DNA of 64,000 nucleotides, taken from the NCBI GenBank assembly GCA_029881795.1, contig JAOULX010000010.1, forward strand, positions 56,158-120,157, read 5' to 3'. The notes under the pieces were generated by a model. That model was not told the origin of the DNA. It searched no databases and saw only the letters and a program-made list of their open reading frames with translations. Shown here one piece after another: positions 47,625-57,476 of the stretch (within the stretch, counting starts at the first letter, position 1; the number at the start of each line of letters is the position of its first letter). A program made the translations under genes and the position numbers. The DNA comes from Gammaproteobacteria bacterium (lineage in GTDB: Bacteria; Pseudomonadota; Gammaproteobacteria; SZUA-229).

Positions 47625-49157
47625 ATGACTGTAACCACACTCGAATCCCGCGAGCCTCTGATTCAGGCAATGCAGGACCCGGCATTTTATGACCATGACG
47701 TAAAACAGGTTATCATGCTGCAAACCCATATTTCATGGGTTTTTTTAACCGGTCAATATGCCTATAAAGTTAAAAAACCGATGGACTTTGGTTTTTTAAA
47801 CTTCACCGAATTAAAACAACGCAAACACTTTTGCGAAGAAGAAATTCGCCTGAATAAACGACTAGCTAAAGATATTTACTTGCAGACAGTCAACATCACC
47901 GGCAGTGAAAGCTCACCTGTTTTGAATGGTGACGGTGATATTATTGAATACGCGGTAAAGATGCAACAATTTGATCAGTCACAACTGATCGATAAATTAT
48001 TAAAAAATACCGAACTGCAGCCGTATCATATTGATCAGATGGCTGACCAGGCAGCTAACTTCCATCAGACAATTGACAGATCACCCAGTGACTCCGAACT
48101 AGGCAGTGCCGCCAGTGTTAATGCCCCAGTTATTCAGAACTTCGATCAGCTCGATCCGTTAATTAAAGACAGCGCAGCCAGAGAACAGCTGCAACGCCTG
48201 CGAAACTGGAGTCAGAATGAGTTTGAAAAAATTTCCAGCACACTGCAGCAACGCAAAACAGACGGCTTTATCCGTGAATGCCATGGTGACATGCATTTAG
48301 GCAACATGGCCTTAATCAACGATCAGGTTAGCATTTTTGACGGCATTGAGTTTAATGATGAGTTCCGCTGGATAGATGTAATGAGCGAAGTCGCATTTCT
48401 TTTTATGGATCTGGTTGACCGCAATGCCTCGGGCTTTGCCTATCGTTTCTTGAACCGTTATCTTGAACACAGCGGAGACTATGCAAGCATCAAGGTGCTA
48501 CGGTTTTATCTGGTCTACAGAGCCATGGTCAGGGCAAAAATTGCCAGCTTTACCCTGTTAACACCCGATTTGCCAGAAAAAGACAAACAGGCAAGCCTAG
48601 CCCAGTATAAGAGCTATACGGATCTGGCCGAAGCCTTTACTCAGATTAGCGAACTCTCGCTCAGTATCACACATGGCGTTTCCGGTTGCGGAAAAACCAC
48701 CGTTAGCCAGAAGCTGCTTGAACAGAATAGCCTGATAAGAGTTCGCTCTGACATTGAACGCAAAAGGCTTTTTGACTTAAAAGCCACTGAAAGTAGCAAA
48801 TCCCCGCTTGATGCCGGCATTTATAACCAGCAAGCCAGTGCTAAAACATATCTACAGCTTCAAAACTTTGCTAAAATGATTCTGGATTCTGGTTTTAGTG
48901 TAATCGTCGACGCAACCTTTCTGCATCACGCTGACCGAATAGCATTTCAGGAGCTTGCCAGCGAATACCAGGCCGGGTATAACATTATTGAATTTGATGT
49001 CGACAAAGCCACACTGCAACAGCGTATCAGCAAACGCCTGACAGACACGAACAATGCATCTGAAGCGGACCTTGCTGTACTGGAAAAACAGCTCAGTCAT
49101 TTCGAGCCCCTGGAAGAAAATGAGAAAGCATTTATAAGCTCCGCCGCTTTCCTGTAA
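47625..49157 (+). CDS. Two-domain APH-like kinase / P-loop ATPase protein
   Basis: A 510-residue fusion of unknown role. Residues about 1-340 resemble the aminoglycoside phosphotransferase fold: a KVKKPMDFGFLNF lysine region and the catalytic-loop-like ECHGDMHLGNMALI with IFDGIEFNDEFRWIDVMSEV after it. Residues about 345-510 form a P-loop domain with Walker A GVSGCGKTTVSQKL and a Zeta-toxin or kinase-like layout (RVRSDIERKRLF, VIVDATFLHHADR). This architecture is common in proteobacteria but has no agreed function, and it need not confer antibiotic resistance. It precedes the GGDEF gene by 10 bp. Confidence 0.8.
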   Translation: MTVTTLESREPLIQAMQDPAFYDHDVKQVIMLQTHISWVFLTGQYAYKVKKPMDFGFLNFTELKQRKHFCEEEIRLNKRLAKDIYLQTVNITGSESSPVLNGDGDIIEYAVKMQQFDQSQLIDKLLKNTELQPYHIDQMADQAANFHQTIDRSPSDSELGSAASVNAPVIQNFDQLDPLIKDSAAREQLQRLRNWSQNEFEKISSTLQQRKTDGFIRECHGDMHLGNMALINDQVSIFDGIEFNDEFRWIDVMSEVAFLFMDLVDRNASGFAYRFLNRYLEHSGDYASIKVLRFYLVYRAMVRAKIASFTLLTPDLPEKDKQASLAQYKSYTDLAEAFTQISELSLSITHGVSGCGKTTVSQKLLEQNSLIRVRSDIERKRLFDLKATESSKSPLDAGIYNQQASAKTYLQLQNFAKMILDSGFSVIVDATFLHHADRIAFQELASEYQAGYNIIEFDVDKATLQQRISKRLTDTNNASEADLAVLEKQLSHFEPLEENEKAFISSAAFL

Positions 49158-49167
49158 CGGATAACAT

Positions 49168-50601
49168 ATGACAGACGACGACACGATTAAGGTACTCATC
49201 ATTGATGACAATGCCGAAAGCATTGAACACATACGTCAGCTTATGTCGGCCTGTCATGAATTTGAGATCAGCGACAGTCTCAGCGTCGAGACTTCGCTCA
49301 AACTTCTGAGCAATCAATCATTTGATATTATTTTACTGCAACTAACCATTGGTCTTGATGCAATAAAACAATTACGGTTGATTAAATCAGATATTCCCAT
49401 CGTTATTCTGGGCTGGATTAATGACGAAGCGTCTATCGAAGAAATCCTTAAATCCGGCGCCAGCGAATACCTTTTAATTAACGATCTAAAAGAAAACAAA
49501 CTCAGACGTACCATTCGTTTTACCATCGCCCGTTACAAAGGACAGATAGAGCCACTGGGATGGACTACATCACTGGTCAACAAACTTCACCTGATGGAAT
49601 CACTGTATAAAACCATCACCCAGAACATTAAAGAACCTCACGAACAGATACAGAAAATATTAAAAACCGGCTGTGAACTGTTTGACCAGGATATTGCTAT
49701 TCTCAGTCGCATTGAGAAAAATGATTTTTTTGTTGAGCAAGGTTATTCGAAAATTCACCCGGTCAACGAAAACCAGAAGTTTGAACTTCAGAAAACCTTC
49801 TGCAGTATCACCATTGAACATTCAGAACCGATAGCGATCGATATCGTCAGAAAGCCTAAATGGAAGAAACACCCCTGCTATCTGAATACCGGCCTGCTCA
49901 GTTATATCGGTATAAACATCTTCAAAGAGAATAAACTCTACGGCACCTTAAGCTTTTTTAGCTCTAACCCTAAAGACCAGCCTTTCAGAGAGAGCGATTT
50001 TGATTTTATTAAAACATTGGCAGAATGGATAAGAAATATTCTAAGTCAGATCCAGACATCAATTGATACAGACTTACTGGATATGCATGACCCGGTTACC
50101 GGGCTGATGAATAAACAAACGTTTATTGAAGACCTTAACAGCTGCGTCAACCGAACACTGAAGTCTGAATATTATTATTTTGCACTGCTATTTTTTGATA
50201 TTACCAATATGCATGAAATCAATACCCTGCTCGATAAAAAGCAGCGACACAACTTCATGAAACTGATTGGTAAACGCCTGAAAAGCCAGCTTCGACCTAG
50301 GGACACAATCGCCCGTTTTTCTGAGACCACTTTTGTCATACTACTGGAAGATGTTTATATCAATGAAACATCATTTGCCGCAGAAAGAATCATCGCTGAG
50401 ATACAGAAACCCATTACGATCGGAAAGAACATCATTAATGTTATCGCCAGCATAGGCATCGCACTGAGCTCAAGCTATAAAAAAACCGAAGATATTATTT
50501 CCGATGCCGAAAACTCTATCATCAGCGCTCGCGAAGAGCAGCAGACCTTTTATGTCATCAACCCGGAGCACATGGTTAACATGCTTGAATCCACTTCCTG
50601 A
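49168..50601 (+). CDS. Receiver-GAF-GGDEF protein with degenerate active sites
   Basis: A 477-residue regulatory protein. Residues about 7-120 form a response-regulator receiver (VLIIDDNAES) in which the phosphoacceptor Asp is replaced (DIILLQLTIG), and the conserved Thr and Lys positions also look changed. Residues about 140-290 are GAF-like. Residues about 300-470 are a GGDEF domain with DPVTGLMNKQTF and RFSETTFVILL, so GGDEF is SETTF. An RPRD motif sits exactly five residues before it, where diguanylate cyclases have the c-di-GMP I-site. I infer a non-enzymatic sensor or effector. Ends 2 bp from the convergent der stop. Confidence 0.85.
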   Translation: MTDDDTIKVLIIDDNAESIEHIRQLMSACHEFEISDSLSVETSLKLLSNQSFDIILLQLTIGLDAIKQLRLIKSDIPIVILGWINDEASIEEILKSGASEYLLINDLKENKLRRTIRFTIARYKGQIEPLGWTTSLVNKLHLMESLYKTITQNIKEPHEQIQKILKTGCELFDQDIAILSRIEKNDFFVEQGYSKIHPVNENQKFELQKTFCSITIEHSEPIAIDIVRKPKWKKHPCYLNTGLLSYIGINIFKENKLYGTLSFFSSNPKDQPFRESDFDFIKTLAEWIRNILSQIQTSIDTDLLDMHDPVTGLMNKQTFIEDLNSCVNRTLKSEYYYFALLFFDITNMHEINTLLDKKQRHNFMKLIGKRLKSQLRPRDTIARFSETTFVILLEDVYINETSFAAERIIAEIQKPITIGKNIINVIASIGIALSSSYKKTEDIISDAENSIISAREEQQTFYVINPEHMVNMLESTS

Positions 50602-50603
50602 CG

Positions 50604-52040
50604 CTACCAGCTGCCACCGGTTTTATTTTTACTCTTGTTTTTTCTTTTCTTATCGTTTTTCTTGATATATGAAATCATTCTATTTTTCTTTGCCTGCTGA
50701 CGTTTATTAAGAACATTACGCCTTCCCGAATACGGGTTAGCACCAGCCTTAAATTCCATACGAATCGGGGTGCCTTTTATTTTAAGAACTTTCCTGAAGA
50801 AATTAATCAGGTATCGCTTATATGTATCAGGCACAAGTTCAGGGTCCGGGCCATGGATGATAACGATCGGCGGGTTTTTACCACCCTGATGGGCATAGCG
50901 CATTTTCAAACGGCGCGACTTCACTATTGGTGGCTGGTTCACTTCAATCGCTTTTTCAAGTAAGCGTGTCAGTTCTGGCGTGGTCAGATCGATAAACGCT
51001 GAATCATAAGCATCATTGATAGCCTTGTAGAGCAAGCCGACATTACTGCCGTGCAAGGCCGAAATAAAATATATATCGGCGAAATTCGCAAAACCAAGCT
51101 TTCTTTCAAGGTCTATTTTAATTCGGTCTTTATCATACTCTTCCATGCCATCCCATTTATTGACCGCAATGACCAGTGCCCTGCCTGCATCAATCACATA
51201 ACTGAGCAGACTCAGGTCCTGATCAGCTAATCCTTCATGCGCATCAATAACAAGTACCACGACATTGGCATAATCAATCGCTTGTAGCGATTTGATAACA
51301 CTGAATTTTTCTACTGCCAGTGATATGTTTTTTTTACGCCTGACACCTGCCGTATCGATCAGCACATATTTTTTGTCATCACGTTCAAATGGCACAAGGA
51401 TGCTATCACGTGTGGTTCCCGGCTCATCAAAAGCGACCACACGGTCTTCACCTAAAATACGGTTTATCAATGTTGACTTACCGACGTTAGGGCGCCCGAC
51501 CAGAGCAACACGAATGCCGTCATCCAGCTCAGTTAAGCGGCTAGTTTCAAATTCAAACTGACTGAAGATCGATACCATCATAGACGGTACACCACGGTTA
51601 TTTGCCGATGATATACCGTATAAGTCCTGAAAACCCAGTGTATAGAAATCGGCCATCACCGCGTCAACATCAAAACCATCGATTTTATTAACTACCAGGA
51701 ATATTTTTTTTCCGTAGCGCCGTAACTGTTCCGCGATATTCTGATCAGCCGTCGTCATGCCATCTCTGGCATCTACCAGAAACAAAATCAAGCTAGACTC
51801 TTCTATTGCCAGCAGAGTCTGGGCTGCCATTTTAACATCAACACCCTCGGTTTCTCCGCTTAAACCACCTGTATCGATGACGGTATACTCTGTTTCATCG
51901 ACCACAGCATGACCGTACTTACGGTCACGCGTTAAGCCAGGATAGTCTGCTACCAGCGCATCTCTGGTCTTGGTCAAACAGTTAAACAAAGTAGATTTGC
52001 CAACATTAGGCCGGCCTACAAGCGCTATTACAGGGTTCAT
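50604..52040 (-). CDS. der: GTPase Der (EngA), 50S assembly factor
   Basis: Double-GTPase ribosome maturation factor. The 478 residues contain two G domains, each with GRPNVGKSTL (near residue 8 and near residue 184), DTGG / DTAGVRRK switch regions and NKID / NKWD specificity motifs, then a C-terminal KH-like domain. The tail is Lys/Arg rich (KKNRMISYIKKNDKKRKNK), as in other gammaproteobacterial Der. It is the last gene of the hisS-yfgM-bamB series, and follows the DUF945 gene by 10 bp. Confidence 0.97.
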   Translation of the reverse strand: MNPVIALVGRPNVGKSTLFNCLTKTRDALVADYPGLTRDRKYGHAVVDETEYTVIDTGGLSGETEGVDVKMAAQTLLAIEESSLILFLVDARDGMTTADQNIAEQLRRYGKKIFLVVNKIDGFDVDAVMADFYTLGFQDLYGISSANNRGVPSMMVSIFSQFEFETSRLTELDDGIRVALVGRPNVGKSTLINRILGEDRVVAFDEPGTTRDSILVPFERDDKKYVLIDTAGVRRKKNISLAVEKFSVIKSLQAIDYANVVVLVIDAHEGLADQDLSLLSYVIDAGRALVIAVNKWDGMEEYDKDRIKIDLERKLGFANFADIYFISALHGSNVGLLYKAINDAYDSAFIDLTTPELTRLLEKAIEVNQPPIVKSRRLKMRYAHQGGKNPPIVIIHGPDPELVPDTYKRYLINFFRKVLKIKGTPIRMEFKAGANPYSGRRNVLNKRQQAKKNRMISYIKKNDKKRKNKSKNKTGGSW

Positions 52041-52050
52041 AATTTACTCA

Positions 52051-53325
52051 TTATTTAAGAGATACAGCCGATAAAAACTGACGACGCAGTTCGTTAAAAC
52101 TGACAAGATGATCATTAACAACAATCTTGTCATCCCTGTTTGAAAGCTTTAAGTGTATTTTACCCTGATTATTTTCAAGATAATCCAGAGCGATTAATTT
52201 ATTAAGAAAGAGCCGACTATCCGTTACAGACACCGATAACATTGAGGCAACGATACTGTATATTCGCTTGAACAAAGGCACACTGACAGAAAGATTAAAC
52301 AGTGGCTGGTTATATTGAAAGCCTGTTGAAAGTGAAAAAGGATTATTTAGCATCTTATTCAGTGACAACTCCGCCTGGCAGCTACCGTGTTCTGTAAAAA
52401 AGCTAAATGGTTTGATATCAACACCATCAAACTCGATTGCAGAGAACCCCAGGTTTCCGATTGGATTAATCTTGATTCCGCTCACCACGGAGCTGACACT
52501 GAGACTGTTAAGCTGCTCATTAAAGAGGTTAATCCTTGAAACATTTAAATCTGAGCGGAGATTTATTCCTGCTGTATCCAGCGTATTAATCAGACGTGAT
52601 GACAGCTGCCTGATATCAAACATTTGATTATTTATCTTCAACTTCAAAGCATCAAGAGTTAATACCGCATCACCGGAAAAGCGATTATTGATGCGACTCT
52701 GATTGAAACTTAAGACCGCATTATCGGCTTCCAGAAAACGCTTATTTTTCGTACTCAAAAAAGGCATTTTCAGCTGGCCTATATAGTGACTGTCAGCAGC
52801 ACGGTAATTCAGACTCACTGTGATTGCCGCCGTCTGGTAGACAACACTATTAATATTCACCTTCAGAGCAGGTATATTTACATTAAGCTCGGCATTACCG
52901 TTATGCTGCATGACCATAAATAAACTAACCGCCTGATCGGCCGACATCATCTCGCGAAGCTGTGGCCGATGCACATCTGCAGGCTGCCAGTTAGCTTTTA
53001 TCACCATACTTGCCCACGGTGATCGGCCCTTTAACAACAAACCAAAATACACAGGACCGTGCACAATTTGATGTTTCAGATTTGCCAGTGACTGACCTGA
53101 ATCATCCTTGATTAATAAGGCAGCATCTGTACTAAACCAGTGCCGCTCATATTTTACTACTTCAAAACGATAGTCTGTGCTGGCTGCAAACCTACGCAGC
53201 ATATCTTCGTACTCTGTCTGCATTGTATAGCCGAACCAGTACGGTGCGATGATCAGCGATAGCAACGTCAGTGAAACTATCGCCAAAACTATCTCAAGCA
53301 GATAATCCCTGACAGTTTTCATCAA
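52051..53325 (-). CDS. DUF945/YdgA-like envelope protein
   Basis: A 424-residue protein with one N-terminal membrane anchor or uncleaved signal (LLEIVLAIVSLTLLSLIIAPYWFGY), then a large probably periplasmic beta-rich domain. The lead after the helix, TEYEDMLRRFAASTDYRFEVVKYERHWFSTDAALLI, resembles the YdgA/DUF945 family. Its function is unknown. It lies between bamB and der and overlaps the bamB stop by 4 bp. In most gammaproteobacteria bamB and der are adjacent, so this gene is an insertion into that pair. Confidence 0.72.
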   Translation of the reverse strand: MMKTVRDYLLEIVLAIVSLTLLSLIIAPYWFGYTMQTEYEDMLRRFAASTDYRFEVVKYERHWFSTDAALLIKDDSGQSLANLKHQIVHGPVYFGLLLKGRSPWASMVIKANWQPADVHRPQLREMMSADQAVSLFMVMQHNGNAELNVNIPALKVNINSVVYQTAAITVSLNYRAADSHYIGQLKMPFLSTKNKRFLEADNAVLSFNQSRINNRFSGDAVLTLDALKLKINNQMFDIRQLSSRLINTLDTAGINLRSDLNVSRINLFNEQLNSLSVSSVVSGIKINPIGNLGFSAIEFDGVDIKPFSFFTEHGSCQAELSLNKMLNNPFSLSTGFQYNQPLFNLSVSVPLFKRIYSIVASMLSVSVTDSRLFLNKLIALDYLENNQGKIHLKLSNRDDKIVVNDHLVSFNELRRQFLSAVSLK

Positions 53326-54464
53326 AAAGACTGTTTTTCTAACCTAAGTATATAGATTTTTGAATTATTAGACTGCAGATAAATTTTATCATTAAAGACA
53401 ACTGGCGCATTGCGAGTCCCGCTACTATCTGCATTCAATCGTGCAACCTGATGCCCGTCTGCCCTAGCTATTACGTGCAGAAAACCCTCAAAATCAGTCA
53501 GCAACAGGTAATCATCAAAAAGCACCGGGCTACTTAGTTTTCTTGCGCTAAATACGTTTTGCTTCCAGATAGTCGCACCATTAGACGCATCGAGCGCCCA
53601 GACATGACTCATGCTGTCTGTTACATAGAGTTTGTTATCCTGAAATGTCATATTATTTGTAACAGACATTATTTTAGACCATAAAAACTCGCCGGACTGG
53701 ATATCAAGCGCTACTATCCTGCCCTGAAAACCGGCAATATAGATAACCCCATTATTCATCAGAAGGTCCGCATCGAGATCAACCAGCCGCTCAATTTCAG
53801 TACGTCCACGTGGAACCGTAATCGTTTTTTCCCAGAATAAAATTCCTGAATCCAGATTAATAATAACGAGCTTTCCGTTATCCAACCCGCTGATAACTTT
53901 ATCCTGCATCAAGAGTGGTTCACTATTCCCCCTGACACTTAAAGCGGGCACATCACGCTTATAAATCCATTTTTCCTTGCCCGTATCTGCCTCTAAAGCA
54001 GTCAACTGACCGTCAACGGTTTTGACTATAACCGTTGTGCCGGAAATAACCGGACGAGCCAGCACTTCACTACTGACTCGGCTCTGCCAGAGCACATCAG
54101 CAGTCACAGGATCTATCGCATAGACCAGACCTGAGCGCGTACCCAGCAAATAAAGATGCTCATTACCTCCGATAGCCGAGGCGTATTTAATAGCCAGATC
54201 TTTTTGTAAACGCACTGCCGATCTATTTTTATTAAAAACAGTAAGCAGGCCTTTTGCAGTCACTGAAACAATATCTTTTTCAAGATTAAGTATCGATGAG
54301 CCTGATAAATAAACCTCACCGTCACCAATATTGGTTTCACTCAGAACAGCCAGGCTAGCCGAGGCCTGAAAATCAACCAGAGCGGCAGGTGGTTCTGCGT
54401 TATCTACAGCACCGGCACAGGCCAGCAGATTAAAAGCCGCGATTACTATTAAAGCAAATCTCAT
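53322..54464 (-). CDS. bamB: Outer-membrane assembly lipoprotein BamB
   Basis: Lipoprotein of the BAM complex that inserts beta-barrel proteins. The 380 residues start with a lipoprotein signal (MRFALIVIAAFNLLAC, lipidated Cys16) followed by an eight-bladed PQQ-type propeller, seen as repeats such as LYLLGTRSGLVYAIDPVTADVLWQS and VVIVNLDSGILFWEK-type strands. Its ATG overlaps the yfgM stop by 4 bp. The hisS-yfgM-bamB-der order matches E. coli. Confidence 0.95.
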   Translation of the reverse strand: MRFALIVIAAFNLLACAGAVDNAEPPAALVDFQASASLAVLSETNIGDGEVYLSGSSILNLEKDIVSVTAKGLLTVFNKNRSAVRLQKDLAIKYASAIGGNEHLYLLGTRSGLVYAIDPVTADVLWQSRVSSEVLARPVISGTTVIVKTVDGQLTALEADTGKEKWIYKRDVPALSVRGNSEPLLMQDKVISGLDNGKLVIINLDSGILFWEKTITVPRGRTEIERLVDLDADLLMNNGVIYIAGFQGRIVALDIQSGEFLWSKIMSVTNNMTFQDNKLYVTDSMSHVWALDASNGATIWKQNVFSARKLSSPVLFDDYLLLTDFEGFLHVIARADGHQVARLNADSSGTRNAPVVFNDKIYLQSNNSKIYILRLEKQSF

Positions 54465-55102
54465 GCAGCCGGCCCTGTTGCTGACTCACCCAGATTATCT
54501 CTTTTCATCTGCAACATTGTTTTATCGCCGCTACTGTTCAGCAAGGCTTTGTCAAAAGCCGCTCTGGCCTTTTCAACATCGCCCAGTAAGGTATAGGCAT
54601 CACCTTTCAATTCCTCAAAGATAGCTTTGAAAGCCTGATCAACATCATCCGACAGAACAAGTAATGCATCTTGTGGTTTAGCCATATCTATAAGAACTCT
54701 GGCTTTTCTCTCTTTAGCTACCTGAACAAGGATACTATCTTTGCTATTACTGATCACATAATCCAGTGTTTCAACTGACTTATCCTTATTACCTGCTTCA
54801 TAGTAGGTTTTTGCAAGCACCAGCGCAGCTGAAGCTGAATACGGTGTAGAACTGTAATCTTTTTTGATTTTTTCGAACACAGCCGTTTTATCAACAGAGT
54901 TGGATGAAGCATCCGTCTTTGCTATTATTTGTTCAAATAGCGCACTGGCTGCAGAGGTCTGCTTTTCTGCGTAGTCGATATAATATCTCCAGCCAATAAT
55001 CAGCGAAAAACCGACAACCGTGCCAACAATGATTTGTTTGCCGTTTTCTTTCCACCACTTTTTAAGCGCTTCAACCTGTTGTTCTTCTGTTTCAAATTCC
55101 AT
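54461..55102 (-). CDS. yfgM: Ancillary SecYEG translocon subunit YfgM
   Basis: A 213-residue inner-membrane TPR-like protein: short cytoplasmic lead ETEEQQVEALKKWWKENGKQ, one helix (IIVGTVVGFSLIIGWRYYI), and a periplasmic helical domain. In E. coli YfgM binds PpiD and the SecYEG translocon to help exported proteins fold. It follows hisS by 12 bp and overlaps bamB by 4 bp. Confidence 0.93.
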   Translation of the reverse strand: MEFETEEQQVEALKKWWKENGKQIIVGTVVGFSLIIGWRYYIDYAEKQTSAASALFEQIIAKTDASSNSVDKTAVFEKIKKDYSSTPYSASAALVLAKTYYEAGNKDKSVETLDYVISNSKDSILVQVAKERKARVLIDMAKPQDALLVLSDDVDQAFKAIFEELKGDAYTLLGDVEKARAAFDKALLNSSGDKTMLQMKRDNLGESATGPAA

Positions 55103-55114
55103 GACTTGACCTAT

Positions 55115-56380
55115 TTATATATTTTTTAGAAATGTATTTAAATCATTCAGAGCAACAGACTCCTGCTGCTTTTCCTGCCTTAAATACTTAATCATTACCT
55201 GCTTATTTTCAACTTCTTCATCGCCTAATATAATCGCCATATGTGCTGCTGATTTATCGGCTTTTTTGAGTTGTGATTTTAAACTACCACCAGCACAGTT
55301 TGATAATATTTTTAAATTAGGGTTCTGTTGTCTTATTGAATCGGCCAGCACCATACCCTCAATCTCTGCCGCTTCTCCCAGCATCACAATGTACATATCT
55401 GTCTGTTGCAGCTGTGGGATCAGGCCACTGTCATCAAGCAACGACAACAGTCTTTCCATACCGACAGCAAAACCGCAGGCCGCTGTCTCCTTGCCACCTA
55501 ATTGCTCAACCAGACCATCATACCTGCCTCCGGCACAAATTGTACCCTGAGCTCCCAGCTTATCAGTTATCCACTCGAATACTGTTTTACAGTAATAATC
55601 TAGCCCCCTGACCAGATTCGGATTAACACTATATTTAACACCGGCTTTATCAAGAATTTGTTTTAATTTTGAAAAGTGAGCAGCCGACTCTGCATCTAAA
55701 TGATCAGACAGCTTAGGCGCTTCACTGATAATTTTTTTCATTTCAGGATTTTTACTGTCCAGAATTCTCAGAGGATTAGAATGCAGACGTCTCAAACTGT
55801 CCTCATCCAGCTGATCCTTATAAGACTCGAGATAAGTAATTAATATTTCTTTGTACTGCTGTCTTGCCACATTGCTGCCCAGTGAATTTAATTCCAGTCT
55901 GACATCCGTCAAACCCAGTCTTTTCCACAGGCTGGCTGTCATCAAAATTAATTCAGCATCAATTTCCGGGTTTGCCATACCAAAGGTTTCAACGCCGATC
56001 TGATGGAATTGACGATAACGGCCTTTTTGTGGTCGCTCATGCCTAAACATAGGCCCCATATACCACAAACGCTGTAACTGATTATGCAACAAACCCGACT
56101 GGATACCGGCTCTGACACAACTTGCTGTACCCTCTGGACGCAAGGTCAGACTGTCTCCATTTCTGTCTTCAAAGGTATACATTTCTTTTTCAACAATATC
56201 TGTGACTTCACCAATAGAGCGGGTAAATAATGCCGTTGATTCAACCACAGGCATTCGAATTTCCTGATAGCAGTATTGCTGCATCAGCATTTGTAACACC
56301 GACTCAAGATACTGCCATTTTTCAGACTCTTCGGGCAAAATATCGTGCATACCACGAATTGATTTAATATTTTTGGACAT
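55115..56380 (-). CDS. hisS: Histidyl-tRNA synthetase
   Basis: Charges tRNA-His. The 421-residue class II enzyme has IRGMHDILPEE at the start, motif 2 in MFRHERPQKGRYRQFHQIG, the HisA signature LVRGLDYYCKTVFEW and motif 3 CGFAVGMERLLSLL, then the anticodon-binding domain. It follows rodZ by 43 bp. ispG, found between rodZ and hisS in E. coli, is absent here. Confidence 0.97.
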   Translation of the reverse strand: MSKNIKSIRGMHDILPEESEKWQYLESVLQMLMQQYCYQEIRMPVVESTALFTRSIGEVTDIVEKEMYTFEDRNGDSLTLRPEGTASCVRAGIQSGLLHNQLQRLWYMGPMFRHERPQKGRYRQFHQIGVETFGMANPEIDAELILMTASLWKRLGLTDVRLELNSLGSNVARQQYKEILITYLESYKDQLDEDSLRRLHSNPLRILDSKNPEMKKIISEAPKLSDHLDAESAAHFSKLKQILDKAGVKYSVNPNLVRGLDYYCKTVFEWITDKLGAQGTICAGGRYDGLVEQLGGKETAACGFAVGMERLLSLLDDSGLIPQLQQTDMYIVMLGEAAEIEGMVLADSIRQQNPNLKILSNCAGGSLKSQLKKADKSAAHMAIILGDEEVENKQVMIKYLRQEKQQESVALNDLNTFLKNI

Positions 56381-56423
56381 AGCTATTTAAATAAGTTCTC
56401 AGATATCATTTAAAACAGCAGCA

Positions 56424-57476
56424 TTAATTAGCTGCCGAATCTGTATCGGCATCAGCTGACACAGCAGTTTCATTTATAGTCTGTGCTGTCGACGACTCCA
56501 ATGCTTCATTCATACTCATGGTAAATCGTGCCACTTGATTTCTTCTGATCTTTTTAGAAAAATCATATTCGATATCATTAAGCAGCATGCTGATTGCAGT
56601 GGCTTTACCTAAAAACACTTTAAACGGCTGCTGTCCCTGAAGCTCGACAGTTTTATCTTTTTTCAGCAGACTAAAAAACAGTAACTGTCCGTTTCTATCT
56701 GTTATTTCAACCCAGCAATCATCTGCTGCAGAAACTAGTAATACATCACTGCCAGTATCTGCAACGGGATTAGCCTGCTTAGCCAAAGCAATAATTTTTG
56801 CCTGCTTTTCCTCTTCAGCATTTATTTCTTGTGTATTTTCCGCCTGATCAGCAGAGCGTTCCAGACCATTATTATCAACAGCAGTTTGTTTTTCTGCTGG
56901 TTTCTCTGCCAGTTTTTCTGTTGGCTGGTTTGTATTTTGGAAATAATTAAGCTCTGCTTTTTCTTCCACCGCCGAATCTACTGCAGGGTCCTGGTTATTA
57001 TCTGGCTCTGAACCGGTACTTTCATCGCTGCTGATTGTTTTTTCAACCGGCGTATCACTAAGCGCTGAACTGCTGGTTTTTTGTGAGTCGCTAAGCCAGT
57101 AAACAAACAGTGCGATTACAACTATAACCAGTGAATAACTGATGATACGCATACCCAGATCGTCACTACTGGCCTGCGTTGGTAAATCAGAAGTGGAACC
57201 CAGACCGGATGATTTGCTTGTCGGCACTTTACCAATGGTGTCGTAATAAGCCTGAATAACATCGCTTTCATTCAGCTCTACCAGTTTTGCAAACAGCCGC
57301 AGATAACCGCATGTAAATGTTGCCGGCGGCAACGCATCCAGATCAGAGTTTTCTATACTTTCAACTATATCCAGCGACAGTTTTAATGTCTCCGCCACCT
57401 GAGGGAGCGCTATATTTTTTTCCTCTCTGGCTGCCCGTAATATTTCACCAAAGCTTTTTATTTCTATATTGCTCAT
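56424..57476 (-). CDS. rodZ: Cytoskeletal protein RodZ
   Basis: Inner-membrane protein that links MreB to the elongation machinery. The 350 residues have an N-terminal HTH_25 domain (GEILRAAREEKNIALPQVAETLKLSLDIVESIEN), one membrane helix (IISYSLVIVVIALFVYWL, about 110-127), a low-complexity Glu/Lys/Gln linker and a C-terminal DUF4115 domain with CWVEITDRNGQLLF. Its ATG overlaps the pilW stop by one base. Confidence 0.94.
   Translation of the reverse strand: MSNIEIKSFGEILRAAREEKNIALPQVAETLKLSLDIVESIENSDLDALPPATFTCGYLRLFAKLVELNESDVIQAYYDTIGKVPTSKSSGLGSTSDLPTQASSDDLGMRIISYSLVIVVIALFVYWLSDSQKTSSSALSDTPVEKTISSDESTGSEPDNNQDPAVDSAVEEKAELNYFQNTNQPTEKLAEKPAEKQTAVDNNGLERSADQAENTQEINAEEEKQAKIIALAKQANPVADTGSDVLLVSAADDCWVEITDRNGQLLFFSLLKKDKTVELQGQQPFKVFLGKATAISMLLNDIEYDFSKKIRRNQVARFTMSMNEALESSTAQTINETAVSADADTDSAAN

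Noticed and set aside
47625-49157. Aminoglycoside resistance gene
   Set aside because: Only the fold of the N-terminal domain is APH-like. The fusion to a P-loop domain and the chromosomal setting do not suggest antibiotic modification.
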